DNA from: AWTP1-18 sp036518635
GTDB taxonomy: Bacteria; Pseudomonadota; Gammaproteobacteria; Burkholderiales; Rhodocyclaceae
NCBI GenBank assembly: GCA_036518635.1
Contig: DATDMT010000203.1
Location: 1-18,554, forward strand
DNA: 18,554 nucleotides
Direction: 5' to 3'
The translations under genes and the position numbers were made by a program. The notes under the pieces are model-generated. The model was not told the DNA's origin and made no database searches. It worked only from the letters and a program-made list of their open reading frames with translations. Below, piece by piece: positions 6,983-14,584 of the stretch (its first letter is position 1; each line of letters starts with the position of its first letter).

Positions 6983-7843
6983 CTAGCCGCGCTGGAACAG
7001 CCGCGCCAGCGGCTCCCGCAGCAGCGCCGCCTGGGGCCGCGCGGAAAAGATTTCGTAGCCCGTCTGCTCCAGCCGATGGCGTGCCGACTCGTTCAGCACC
7101 AGCGCATGGCAGGCCTCGACCAAGCCCTGATAGGGCACGGCGGCGACCGCCCGGCGCAGGTCCGGGTCGATCTCGGTATTCGGGTTTACCTCGGCCACCA
7201 CCGCCTTGCGATTGGTCAGCAGGTAGCTGACGCGAACGATCTCGAAGATGTGAGTCTCGTAGAAATGCAGATTGAGCACCACCTTGGCGCGGGCGATGTA
7301 GCCGTCCAGATCGGCCTTGAACTGGGGCGCCTGGTGCAGCGATACGACATTCAGGCCGCGTCCGCGCAGGCCGTCGAGGATGCGCCCGCGGCGCTCATTG
7401 ACGGTGCCGTAGAACAGCACGTCGATGTCCTGTGCAACGCCCGCCGGCACCCGTTCCAGGCTGGGAGCATAGCCCAGCGGCACCCATTCGGCCGCCGGGT
7501 TGATGCCGGACTGGCGCAGCCAGTCGATGTTGCGCTGGCTGTAGTCCCACACCACGTAGCGCCGCATCTGGTCGAGATAGGCCTGGCTGACCACCTCGGC
7601 GCCGGCGCCGAGCTGTTCCAGGTTGAAGATCACCGTGGTTTCCGGCGCCAGCGGCGACCAGTCGGCCAGTTGATGGGCGCCGAAGACGATGTTCAGCGCC
7701 GGCTGCGCCACCGCCCCGCTGACCTGGGCCTGGGCGCCGAGTTCCTGGAGACCGTGGCACAGGGTTTCGGCGATGTCGGCGAACACCGGATGCAGCGGAA
7801 TGATGTTGAACACCACGCGAGGCAGCGGTTCGGCCATGCTCAT
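6983..7843 (-). CDS. CgeB-like / GT1-like glycosyltransferase
   Basis: A 286-residue protein resembling CgeB-type GT-B glycosyltransferases. From the N-terminus: RVVFNIIPLHPVFADIAETL (9-28), TTVIFNLEQLG (69-79), YVVWDYSQRNIDWL (96-109), a C-terminal domain opening at DVLFYGTVNERRGRIL (141-156), and AKVVLNLHFYETHIFEIVR (186-204), where the glutamate-containing segment occupies the donor-binding position of such enzymes. The ATG at 7843 shares an ATGA overlap with the GSCFA stop codon, typical of translational coupling; ATG 7837 is a possible alternative. It is the last gene of the operon and ends 3 bases from the stop of the convergent plus-strand gene. Substrate unknown; the glycosyltransferase call rests on fold-type motifs only. 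Confidence 0.7.
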   Translation of the reverse strand: MSMAEPLPRVVFNIIPLHPVFADIAETLCHGLQELGAQAQVSGAVAQPALNIVFGAHQLADWSPLAPETTVIFNLEQLGAGAEVVSQAYLDQMRRYVVWDYSQRNIDWLRQSGINPAAEWVPLGYAPSLERVPAGVAQDIDVLFYGTVNERRGRILDGLRGRGLNVVSLHQAPQFKADLDGYIARAKVVLNLHFYETHIFEIVRVSYLLTNRKAVVAEVNPNTEIDPDLRRAVAAVPYQGLVEACHALVLNESARHRLEQTGYEIFSARPQAALLREPLARLFQRG

Positions 7844-8904
7844 TGGATGACTTCGTTGAACAGTTCTTCGCACTCGACGGCGAGCAGCTTGGCGACATCC
7901 AGTTCGCTCGACGGGGCGGCCACGGGCGCGGCCTCCAGCGCCGGCAACTGCGGCAGCTCGCCGTAGAAGCTGGCGAAGAAGCTGCCCATCACGTGGCTGA
8001 CGCCGCGCTCGGTGACGCCGCGCAAATCCGATTCGAGATACTGGCCGAAGGAGGCCGGGTGGCTGATGATCTCGAAGGAAGGGAAGTAGCTGACGTGCTC
8101 GTAACGCGCCTCCACCTCGCCGCAGGCGGCGCGCAGCACCGACTTGGAATACTGCGAGGCAACCAGCACGTTCTTCTCGGTCTTGGTCGCCACCAGGGGC
8201 ACCGGCGACACGGTGAGGATGATCTTCAGGTTCGGGTTCGCCGCCTTGAGGCCGGAGATCAGGCAGTCCAAATCCTCGATCACCTCGGCGCAGCTCAGGT
8301 TGCGGAAGCGGTGCTGCTCGGGCTGATATTCGCCATGCACCGTGCCCGGACAGACCGGGTAGGTGTGGCCCTTATCGGCGTGATACCAGGATTCGGTGAG
8401 GCCCAGGGTGAAGATGAAGACGTCGGCGGTTTCGAACATGCGGCGGACGCAGGCGATGTGTGCGGCGCGATCCGCCCGGGCCTCGGCCAGGCTGGCGAAA
8501 CCTTCCTTCAGGATGTTGGGGCGGACCAGGTCGTAGCAGCGCCCGCCCTCTTCGACGAAATCGTCGATGACGGGCATCAGGCCGAAGGCCTGGCGGAACA
8601 GCTCAAGGCATTGCCGCGTGGTGTAGACGTTGCCGTAGCGAGCCGAGAACTGGCTGTAGCTGGCGACGTCGCCGCCATAGGCCGCGATCAGCGGATGGGC
8701 GGTCTCGGCGACGTAGGGGGCGATGCCGGATTTTTTCAGGTAGCGCGTCAGGTGCTGGGCGAAGCAACTGCCGGCGGTGGCGATGCGGTCGCTCGCCTGC
8801 AGGCGGAACTTGGGCTCGCTGTTCAACTGCAACTCGCGCCAGCCGGTGTTGGAAACGAACTGGCGCCAGAAGGCCTTGGCCGGCAGGTTCTTGTAGGGAT
8901 GCAT
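7840..8904 (-). CDS. GSCFA domain protein (SGNH-like esterase/acyltransferase family)
   Basis: A 354-residue protein with the defining sequence RIATAGSCFAQHL (residues 40-52); the GSCFA serine stands in the position of the nucleophile of SGNH hydrolases. Further family marks are YGNVYTTRQCLELFRQAFG (90-108), FTLGLTESWYH (165-175) and ILTVSPVPLVAT. GSCFA proteins are found in polysaccharide and glycan loci and are thought to add or remove acyl esters; no specific activity can be read here. The ATG at 8904 overlaps the upstream stop as TGATG, and the 3' end overlaps the next gene as ATGA, so it is firmly inside the operon. An open frame extending upstream to 9138 lies inside the SGNH-like gene and is rejected. 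Confidence 0.88.
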   Translation of the reverse strand: MHPYKNLPAKAFWRQFVSNTGWRELQLNSEPKFRLQASDRIATAGSCFAQHLTRYLKKSGIAPYVAETAHPLIAAYGGDVASYSQFSARYGNVYTTRQCLELFRQAFGLMPVIDDFVEEGGRCYDLVRPNILKEGFASLAEARADRAAHIACVRRMFETADVFIFTLGLTESWYHADKGHTYPVCPGTVHGEYQPEQHRFRNLSCAEVIEDLDCLISGLKAANPNLKIILTVSPVPLVATKTEKNVLVASQYSKSVLRAACGEVEARYEHVSYFPSFEIISHPASFGQYLESDLRGVTERGVSHVMGSFFASFYGELPQLPALEAAPVAAPSSELDVAKLLAVECEELFNEVIQ

Positions 8905-9734
8905 CAGGCGGTCTCCCCTTGCAAAGCGCGCTGCATCTGCGCCGCCACCAGGGCGGCGTAGGCCTCGTTGCCGTGGGTGCAGCCGAAGGCGTAGTCGTCG
9001 GGCAAGGCGCCGTTGGCGTCGAGGGCTGCGGCCGGCGGCATCAGCAACTCGATCCGGTACGGTGCCAGCTTCTGCTGCAGGATGCGGACGTAGAGGGCAA
9101 AGTATTTCTGGCGTAGGGACAGCGGCGTCACCCCGCACTCGGCGAAGCTGCCGGAGAAGATTTCCGGGTATTGCTTGATCCGAGCCTCGGAGGCGATCGG
9201 CGGCGGCGACACGACGTGGATCAGCCGCGTCTGCGGCAGGACGATGCGCATCGCGCCCAGGGCGGCGATGGTGGGCCCGAGGGCGCGCTCCATCTGGCGC
9301 GTGACCACTTCGATGGGAATCACCTGATGCCCGGGCAGCACCGAGGCTTCCATGTCGCCGGGGAGAACGAAATCGAAGGGCGCGCGGTTCTGCACCAGGG
9401 ACAAGGCGGCGTGTTCATTGCCGTTGATGAAGGAGAACACGGCCGCGGACTCCGGCGCAATCGACTTCAACAGGTCGACATAGCCGGGCACCACCACCAC
9501 CTCCTGCTTGCCGTCCTGCTCGCGGAATTCGCCGACGCTGCCCCAGCCTTCGGCGGGGGTGATGATGAAGACCTTCAGTACATCCTCCGGCAGAACGCCG
9601 GGCTTCAGCGGCAGGTCGAAGAACTGGCCGGCGGAAAACTGCGCCACCCAGTTGTCGTGGGAGAAACCCAGCGGCTCCCGGCTGCACACCTTGAGTACGT
9701 TGATCGCATGACTCATGCCGACGAGATAGATCAC
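8904..9734 (-). CDS. SGNH-like hydrolase/acyltransferase, partner of the GSCFA gene (tentative)
   Basis: A 276-residue protein that I do not recognise with certainty. It begins MIYLVGMSHAINVLK: the short strand followed by G-M-S-H-A resembles the nucleophile block (GNSH/GDS) of SGNH proteins, with Ser8 as nucleophile candidate. Near the end, DDYAFGCTHGNEAYAALV (246-263) fits the D-x-x-H-type last block, with His254 as candidate base. No signal peptide is seen. The start is a GTG at 9734 preceded by GAAGGGA at good spacing. Its stop overlaps the GSCFA start as TGATG, so the two may act together, for example in esterifying or de-esterifying a glycan. Alternatives are a non-catalytic SGNH-like partner or an unrelated Rossmann-like protein. 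Confidence 0.52.
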   Translation of the reverse strand: MIYLVGMSHAINVLKVCSREPLGFSHDNWVAQFSAGQFFDLPLKPGVLPEDVLKVFIITPAEGWGSVGEFREQDGKQEVVVVPGYVDLLKSIAPESAAVFSFINGNEHAALSLVQNRAPFDFVLPGDMEASVLPGHQVIPIEVVTRQMERALGPTIAALGAMRIVLPQTRLIHVVSPPPIASEARIKQYPEIFSGSFAECGVTPLSLRQKYFALYVRILQQKLAPYRIELLMPPAAALDANGALPDDYAFGCTHGNEAYAALVAAQMQRALQGETA

Positions 9735-9770
9735 TGGATTCCCTTCGCGTTGATCGGCCGGGCAAGGTGC

Positions 9771-11312
9771 CTACGCTGCCGCGGCCGGCGGCTGATGCCG
9801 CAGGTCGGCGCCGCCGTAGTGGGATAGGTAGGACGAGGTCTGCAAGTCGTCGCTGTCGAGTTCGTAGAGTTTCAGCTCGTGGCCGATGCTGCGCATATAG
9901 GCGTGGACTGCCAGCAATGCTACTTGATCCAGGGTCCAGAAGTGATAGTCCTGGCTCAGATAGTAGGCGATGTACTTGCGCAGCAGCACCGCGTAAATAT
10001 TGGCCGAGAGGGAGTTGGCGAAGGCCAGCAGGTCGGCGTAGTAATCGATGCCCGGGCCCAGCCTGGGCCCGAGGGTGACGGCGAAATCGTGCCGGAAGCG
10101 CCGCGAGAATTGTTCGACGAACTCCGCCATCGAGCCGACCACGCACTGGTCGGAATCCAGCACGACCACGGTGCTGCCATAGTGGTTGAGGATATCCGGC
10201 AGCACCAGGAAGCGGCTGCAGGCATAGAGCGTCTTCAGCGACTCGAAATCGTTTTGCTGCTCGGCCTTGAAGCGGGGGACGGCCGTGGACATCAGCGTCG
10301 AAAAACCGAAGCTCGGGTTTTCGCGGGCCCACGCCGCCAGTTCGGCTCGGGTCGCCGGCGTCGGGTCGACGACGTTCAGGTGCAGGCTCAGATGATCGCC
10401 GTCGCTCATCAACTGGCCGACCAGGCTGGAAGCGGCGCGGCGGAAATACACCTCGTCGCAGGAGATCAGGAAAACCGTCGAACGCTTGGCGGCGGCCGGG
10501 CAAAAATCCAGGTAGCTGACGCCGGCGTTCTGCGGGATCACCCGCTGCTGGAAAAACCGGGCGCCGGTGCGCAGCATGTAGTACTGGTTCACGTACTTGA
10601 AAAACTGCGGCGCGATTTGCCGGCGCACCCGCGCCAAGGCGCGCTCGATCAGGCCGTAGCGCTGATTCTGGTAAGCGTAATTGAGCAGGGTCCACAGCGC
10701 CAGCAGGTTGAAGCGGTTGAGCCGCAGCGACCGCAGCGCTTGTGTCGCGCCAAGCTTCAGCAGAGGCAGGGAAACGATGCCGCGATTGGTCATCTCCTTG
10801 AACATTACGTACTGGGTATCGCGAGTCGGCTCGGCCTTTTTCAGTAGGGTGTTCGCCGTCACCATCAGGGCGCCCTGTTCGCGCTGGTCCATCAGGATGA
10901 TGGCGAACACCAGCAGGGCGTCCAGCGGCACCAGCAATTCCTTGCAGGCAAGCTGGGCGATCACCACCTCGTAACAGGCCAGGATTGCATCCTTGCTGCG
11001 GTAGCCGGGGTCGGTGGATGCCCGCGAGCAGATGGCGACGAAAACCTCGCCGAGGGACTTGATCACCGAGTCGACGAACTCCGCGGCAGCACGGGGCATG
11101 GCGGATTGCAGCGTGACGGCCAGCTTCAGATAGGCGCGCAGGGCGGCCACTTCGTCGCCGGCGAATTGCAGCGACTTGGCGTAGAGCAACTCGATTGCCT
11201 GGTTATTCGCGTCCGCGTCGAGGGCGGCCCGACAGCGCTGCTGGGCCTCGGCAATGTTGCCCGCCAGGATTAGCTGGTAAATCTCGTTGGCAGCCTCGCT
11301 GAGCGGGATCAC
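9771..11312 (-). CDS. GT-A fold (GT8-like) glycosyltransferase with helical/TPR-like N-terminus
   Basis: A 513-residue protein. The first half is helix-rich and Ala/Leu-rich, opening with a TPR-like unit (AANEIYQLILAGNIAEAQQR and the following ALDADANN). The second half looks like a GT-A nucleotide-diphospho-sugar transferase: STVFLISCDEVYFRRAASSL, LSLHLNVVDP, SLKTLYACSRFLVLPDIL, then VVVLDSDQCVVGSM with a DxD motif DSD at 386-388 for metal and donor binding, and FWTLDQVALL late in the domain, as in GT8-type enzymes. The likely start is GTG 11312, one base after the stop of the upstream gene; the ribosome binding site is weak, consistent with coupling. Frames extending to 11414 lie inside the previous gene. 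Thirty-six bases separate it from the SGNH-like gene. Substrate unknown. Confidence 0.65.
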   Translation of the reverse strand: MIPLSEAANEIYQLILAGNIAEAQQRCRAALDADANNQAIELLYAKSLQFAGDEVAALRAYLKLAVTLQSAMPRAAAEFVDSVIKSLGEVFVAICSRASTDPGYRSKDAILACYEVVIAQLACKELLVPLDALLVFAIILMDQREQGALMVTANTLLKKAEPTRDTQYVMFKEMTNRGIVSLPLLKLGATQALRSLRLNRFNLLALWTLLNYAYQNQRYGLIERALARVRRQIAPQFFKYVNQYYMLRTGARFFQQRVIPQNAGVSYLDFCPAAAKRSTVFLISCDEVYFRRAASSLVGQLMSDGDHLSLHLNVVDPTPATRAELAAWARENPSFGFSTLMSTAVPRFKAEQQNDFESLKTLYACSRFLVLPDILNHYGSTVVVLDSDQCVVGSMAEFVEQFSRRFRHDFAVTLGPRLGPGIDYYADLLAFANSLSANIYAVLLRKYIAYYLSQDYHFWTLDQVALLAVHAYMRSIGHELKLYELDSDDLQTSSYLSHYGGADLRHQPPAAAA

Positions 11313-11313
11313 G

Positions 11314-13026
11314 TCAGCCCGCCCGCATCTGCTGGCCGAGCCAGGCAAGGGAGAGCCGGTCATGGCGATAGGCGGTGGCCTTGATGCGGACATATTCCTG
11401 CGCCCAATTGACACCCGGCAGCTCGTCCCAGGAATTCAGCAACAGCAGCGGCAGCTCCGCATAGGCGCCGTTCCACTCCGGCTTGATCACCACCGGGATG
11501 CAATCCAGATACTGGGCCTGCCAGAAGCGCGGCGAGTCCAGGCCCCGCCCTTGCGGGCAGAGGCAGAACTTGTGGCGCGCCAGTTGCCGCAGCGCATCCG
11601 GATAGTCGACCGCGGCATCGACGGTGGCGCCGAGGCCGGCGGCCTGGGCCAGCAGCGCGGCATGGGCCGGGCTGTCGGCAGCGAAGCCGGCATACAGCAG
11701 GGCGCGTTTTTCGATCCGGCGCGAGGCGGCGAACAGTTGTTCTACCTGCCCGGCCTCATCGCCCGCACCCACTGGCAGCGGCGACAGGCGGCTATGGGAG
11801 ACGGCGCTGTGCTGTGCCCAGCAACGCGTCAGTTGCGCATGGTTGAGCCAGTCCAGATCGTTGAGCCCAACGCCCAGTTCCGGGTTGAGCGCCAGCAGCA
11901 CATAGGGCTGGCTCAACCGTGGCGCCACATAGAGCTTGAAGTACAGCAGCAGCGCGGTGTCGAGGGCAATGACCGCGGCCTTGCCGCATGCGTCGATGAA
12001 GGCCTTGTCCGGCACCAGCAACTGGCCGGCGTCGTTGCGCGCGATCACCAGGCAAGGGCCGGGCTGCGGCGCCAGGGCCAAGGTGATGTCGGCCTGGCGG
12101 CGCAGGCCCTCGCTGCCAATGATCTCCGTCGGCGCGGCGGGCACGCCGTGATTGAAGGGCGAGACCGCAGCCAGATCCTTCGAGTGAGCATGCACGCAGA
12201 GCACCGGCACCCGCTCGTCGTTCCGCGCCAACACCGGGGCGCGCACCTGTTCGTGCACATCCCAGCAGACATCGAAATCGCGCAGATCCAGTTCGCTCGA
12301 TTCGTTGATGAAAAAGCGGCTGTCGTGGGGATTGTTCAGCCAATGCACGCCGCCCAGGTACTGGCCGATGGCGGCGGCATCGAACACCCCGCCAAATTGT
12401 TCGATGCCCTCGCTGTAGCGCTTCGGGTCCAGCCCCTTGCGCGCCGCATAGGCGGCCGGGATGGTCGGCAGGGGCCGGGCGATGTCCGGATTGCCGATGC
12501 AGAAGCTGCCGACGCTTTCCATGTCGTTGCGATCCGGCTCGGTCAGCAGGTGCTCGGCCAGCCGATCCGAGGCCCGATGGTTGGCGCACCAGACCAGGCC
12601 GGCGATGGCCCGGTTGCGATCCAGCGGCACGGCGAAGTCGGCGTGGCGGCGGAAGGCCGCCAGTTTGTCCGCCGGGTCGAAATACAGCACCACGTCGTTT
12701 TCCAGGTGCACCACGTCCTCGGCGCCGCTATGGCGGATGTAGTCGGCCAGGATCAGGAAGCGTTCGGTGGCGAAGTACCAGAAGCCGTCGCGGAACTCCC
12801 GATTCAAGGCGGAATGGGCGCGGAAGCGGGTGGTGGCATCGCTGGCGGGAATGCTCTCGATGGCGCAGAAGGCGTGGCCACTGCCAAGCCGGCTGAGGGC
12901 CTCCTGCTGGCACTCGTTGGCGAGTACGACGATTTCCGATTTCGGCGCAACCCGCCGGGTGATGGCCAGGGTATCGCCCATGTAAGCGGGCAACGGGGAG
13001 TTCCCGGCGTAAACCAACACGATCAT
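11314..13026 (-). CDS. Two-domain glycosyltransferase: GT-A-like N-terminus plus exostosin-like C-terminus
   Basis: A 570-residue protein, first gene of the operon. The N-terminal part starts MIVLVYAGNSPLPAYMGDTL and has VVHLENDVVLYFD (105-117), where END followed by hydrophobics resembles a DxD-type metal site; WCANHRASDRLAEHLL and FGGVFDAAAIGQYLGG follow. The C-terminal part contains CPQGRGLDSPRFW and LDCIPVVI (within 485-514), the signature of exostosin/GT47-type domains (CPxGxGxDxxRFWE...IPVV). Having both parts in one chain recalls the bifunctional layout of eukaryotic EXT proteins, though similarity of the N-terminus to a particular family is not clear. The ATG at 13026 has AAGGT six bases upstream; the frame continues to 13128 without support. 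Its stop is followed after one base by the GTG of the next gene. Confidence 0.72.
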   Translation of the reverse strand: MIVLVYAGNSPLPAYMGDTLAITRRVAPKSEIVVLANECQQEALSRLGSGHAFCAIESIPASDATTRFRAHSALNREFRDGFWYFATERFLILADYIRHSGAEDVVHLENDVVLYFDPADKLAAFRRHADFAVPLDRNRAIAGLVWCANHRASDRLAEHLLTEPDRNDMESVGSFCIGNPDIARPLPTIPAAYAARKGLDPKRYSEGIEQFGGVFDAAAIGQYLGGVHWLNNPHDSRFFINESSELDLRDFDVCWDVHEQVRAPVLARNDERVPVLCVHAHSKDLAAVSPFNHGVPAAPTEIIGSEGLRRQADITLALAPQPGPCLVIARNDAGQLLVPDKAFIDACGKAAVIALDTALLLYFKLYVAPRLSQPYVLLALNPELGVGLNDLDWLNHAQLTRCWAQHSAVSHSRLSPLPVGAGDEAGQVEQLFAASRRIEKRALLYAGFAADSPAHAALLAQAAGLGATVDAAVDYPDALRQLARHKFCLCPQGRGLDSPRFWQAQYLDCIPVVIKPEWNGAYAELPLLLLNSWDELPGVNWAQEYVRIKATAYRHDRLSLAWLGQQMRAG

Positions 13027-13313
13027 CGCGATACCTTGGCGGTCGAAGAGTGGGGAAATGCTCGCATCCGGTGCCGGGCGCCGCCGCCCGCCATGAATGC
13101 TGCCGGAACGAATGGCGGTGCAGCCCAAGCTCAGGTGCCCATGACATACTAGCCGCTGCTTTCTGGCCGATATTATCGAATCCGCGACAGTGGCAGAGTC
13201 GCCGATATAGGCGATGTTCTACCGGCCAATTTTTTCCTTGTCGATGCACCGTCAAAGCCGCCTCGGGTGGCCGTTGCGGATGTTTTCGGCACACCCTTAT
13301 CTGGACAAGAGAT
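13027..13313. promoter_or_regulatory. Divergent intergenic region between two glycosyltransferase genes
   Basis: These 287 bases separate divergent genes, so promoters in both directions are expected. On the minus strand GATAAT (in the CGATATTATCG dyad near 13168-13178) matches a sigma-70 -10 at 5 of 6 positions but lacks a good -35. A small inverted repeat, TCGCC/GGCGA, lies at 13199-13214. On the plus strand I see no convincing promoter. The region is otherwise unremarkable. Confidence 0.3.
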
Positions 13314-14468
13314 ATGAAAAATATCCTGATCGAAGGCTGGCGCGGCATCAATCATTCCTTTGCCCTGGTGAACCAGTTCCAGCTTGCCCAGTTGCTCGAC
13401 ATGCCGGCGCTGAACCTGCGCCACGCCGACCTGCCCTTCCTCAATCCGGCCTGGAACCGGACGGACAACAATCCCGGCTTCGCCGCCGACCTGCAGGCCC
13501 GCATCGATGCGATTCCCGCCCCCGGCGACGAGGAATTCGACACCGCCTACAGCATCGGCTGGCCGGCGCGCTGTTCGCAAAGCCACTGCAAGAAGGCGAT
13601 CACTTTTTTCGTCACCGAATTTGGCGTCAGCGTGTCCGACTTCGCCGAGGGCGGCCGCGATATCGGCCGCTACACCCGCGATCAGAACGTCTTCGCGGTG
13701 CCTTCCACCTGGGCGAAGCGCAAGCTGGTGGAGTTCGGCTTCCCCGCCGAAAAAGTGCACGTGGTGCCCCACGGCGTCGATCCGGCGGCCTTCGCCCCGC
13801 CTATTCCCGAGCAGCGGACTCAGTTGCGCACGCAGCTCGGCGTCAAGCCCGAGGAGTTCATGTTCCTCAATCTCGGCGCGATGACCTGGAACAAGGGCAT
13901 CGACATCCTGGTGCGGGCCTTCGCCGTGATCCGGCAGCGCCACCCGCACGTCAAGCTGATCCTCAAGGATCAGAAAAAGCTCTACGGCGTGGGCGCCGAG
14001 AGCGCCCTGCAACAGTTGATGAGCCAATCGCCGGAGGTCATCACGGACGATGTGCGGAACGCCATGGTGCTGGTCACGTCCACCATGACGACGCCGCTGC
14101 TGAATCTGCTGTACGGCTCGGCCGACGCCTATGTCTCGCCGTATCGGGCGGAGGGCTTCAATCTGCCGGTGATCGAGTCCATCGCCGCCGGAACGCGGGT
14201 GATCGTCACCGCCGGCGGCGCCACCGACGACTTCTGCAACTCGGGAGTGGCGATGAAGGTGGAAAGCACGGCCGTCGACAATCACACGCTGGGCATCAAG
14301 CCCCCCGGCCACCACCTGGAGCCCAGGCTCGACAGCGTGATCGCCCAGATGGAGGCCGCGGTGACTGGGCAAGGGCCTTCGGCGGAGAGCTTCGCCGCGG
14401 GCCGCGAACTACTGCTGGCGAACTATTCCTGGCAGGCATGCACGCGGCGCCTTGCGGAGTTGTTCTAG
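13314..14468 (+). CDS. GT4 family glycosyltransferase
   Basis: A 384-residue GT-B glycosyltransferase of the GT4 type, expected to add a sugar from a nucleotide donor to a growing glycan at the cytosolic side. It begins MKNILIEGWRGINHSFALVN and has VFAVPSTWAKRKLVEFGF (126-143), the linker VVPHGVDP (150-157), LGAMTWNKGIDILV (187-200), and the donor-binding E-x7-E motif in YRAEGFNLPVIESIAAGTRV (277-296, with E280 and E288). I place the start at ATG 13314, where the family-like sequence begins; the upstream frame to 13050 is non-coding in character. It stands alone on the plus strand between two minus-strand units and converges on the GT41 gene 104 bases away. Confidence 0.9.
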   Translation: MKNILIEGWRGINHSFALVNQFQLAQLLDMPALNLRHADLPFLNPAWNRTDNNPGFAADLQARIDAIPAPGDEEFDTAYSIGWPARCSQSHCKKAITFFVTEFGVSVSDFAEGGRDIGRYTRDQNVFAVPSTWAKRKLVEFGFPAEKVHVVPHGVDPAAFAPPIPEQRTQLRTQLGVKPEEFMFLNLGAMTWNKGIDILVRAFAVIRQRHPHVKLILKDQKKLYGVGAESALQQLMSQSPEVITDDVRNAMVLVTSTMTTPLLNLLYGSADAYVSPYRAEGFNLPVIESIAAGTRVIVTAGGATDDFCNSGVAMKVESTAVDNHTLGIKPPGHHLEPRLDSVIAQMEAAVTGQGPSAESFAAGRELLLANYSWQACTRRLAELF

Positions 14469-14572
14469 GGAAAGGGTTTGAGTAGTGCGCCCCGTGATAT
14501 CGAGCGCAGCGAGCCGATAGTAGCCTCCCCGTGAGGGGAGGATGGGAGGGGCGGGCGTTTATGCCCTGAGCG
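14469..14572. other. Convergent gap between GT4 and GT41 genes
   Basis: The 104 bases between the two stop codons hold a hairpin, CCTCCCC-GTGA-GGGGAGG (14524-14541), and the outer arm of a second hairpin that runs into the GT41 stop codon. Neither is followed by a T-run in either direction. Confidence 0.5.
14524..14541 (+). terminator. Hairpin after the GT4 gene, possible terminator
   Basis: A perfect 7-bp GC-rich stem with a GTGA tetraloop lies 55 bases past the GT4 stop. The sequence that follows is purine-rich with no T-run, so it may end transcripts only weakly or protect the 3' end. Confidence 0.35.
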
Positions 14573-14584
14573 CTAGCTCAGGGC
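14563..14584 (-). terminator. Hairpin overlapping the GT41 stop codon, possible terminator
   Basis: GCCCTGAGC and GCTCAGGGC form a perfect 9-bp stem around a 4-base loop, and the GT41 TAG stop lies in the loop side of the stem on the minus strand. No T-run follows on the minus strand (ATAAACG). A role as terminator or 3'-end protector for either convergent gene is possible. Confidence 0.35.

Noticed and set aside
11287..13152. A 621-codon open frame on the plus strand opposite the exostosin-like gene, and similar long plus-strand frames at 1421-2656, 2670-3785 and 3785-4945
   Set aside because: They mirror real minus-strand genes with clear family motifs. High-GC codon use leaves long open antisense frames; their translations are Gly/Ala/His/Gln-rich and show no motifs.
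13262..13316. Plus-strand promoter drawn as TTGCGG and TTATCT upstream of the GT4 gene
   Set aside because: The -10 matches poorly and would place the transcript start at or after the ATG.
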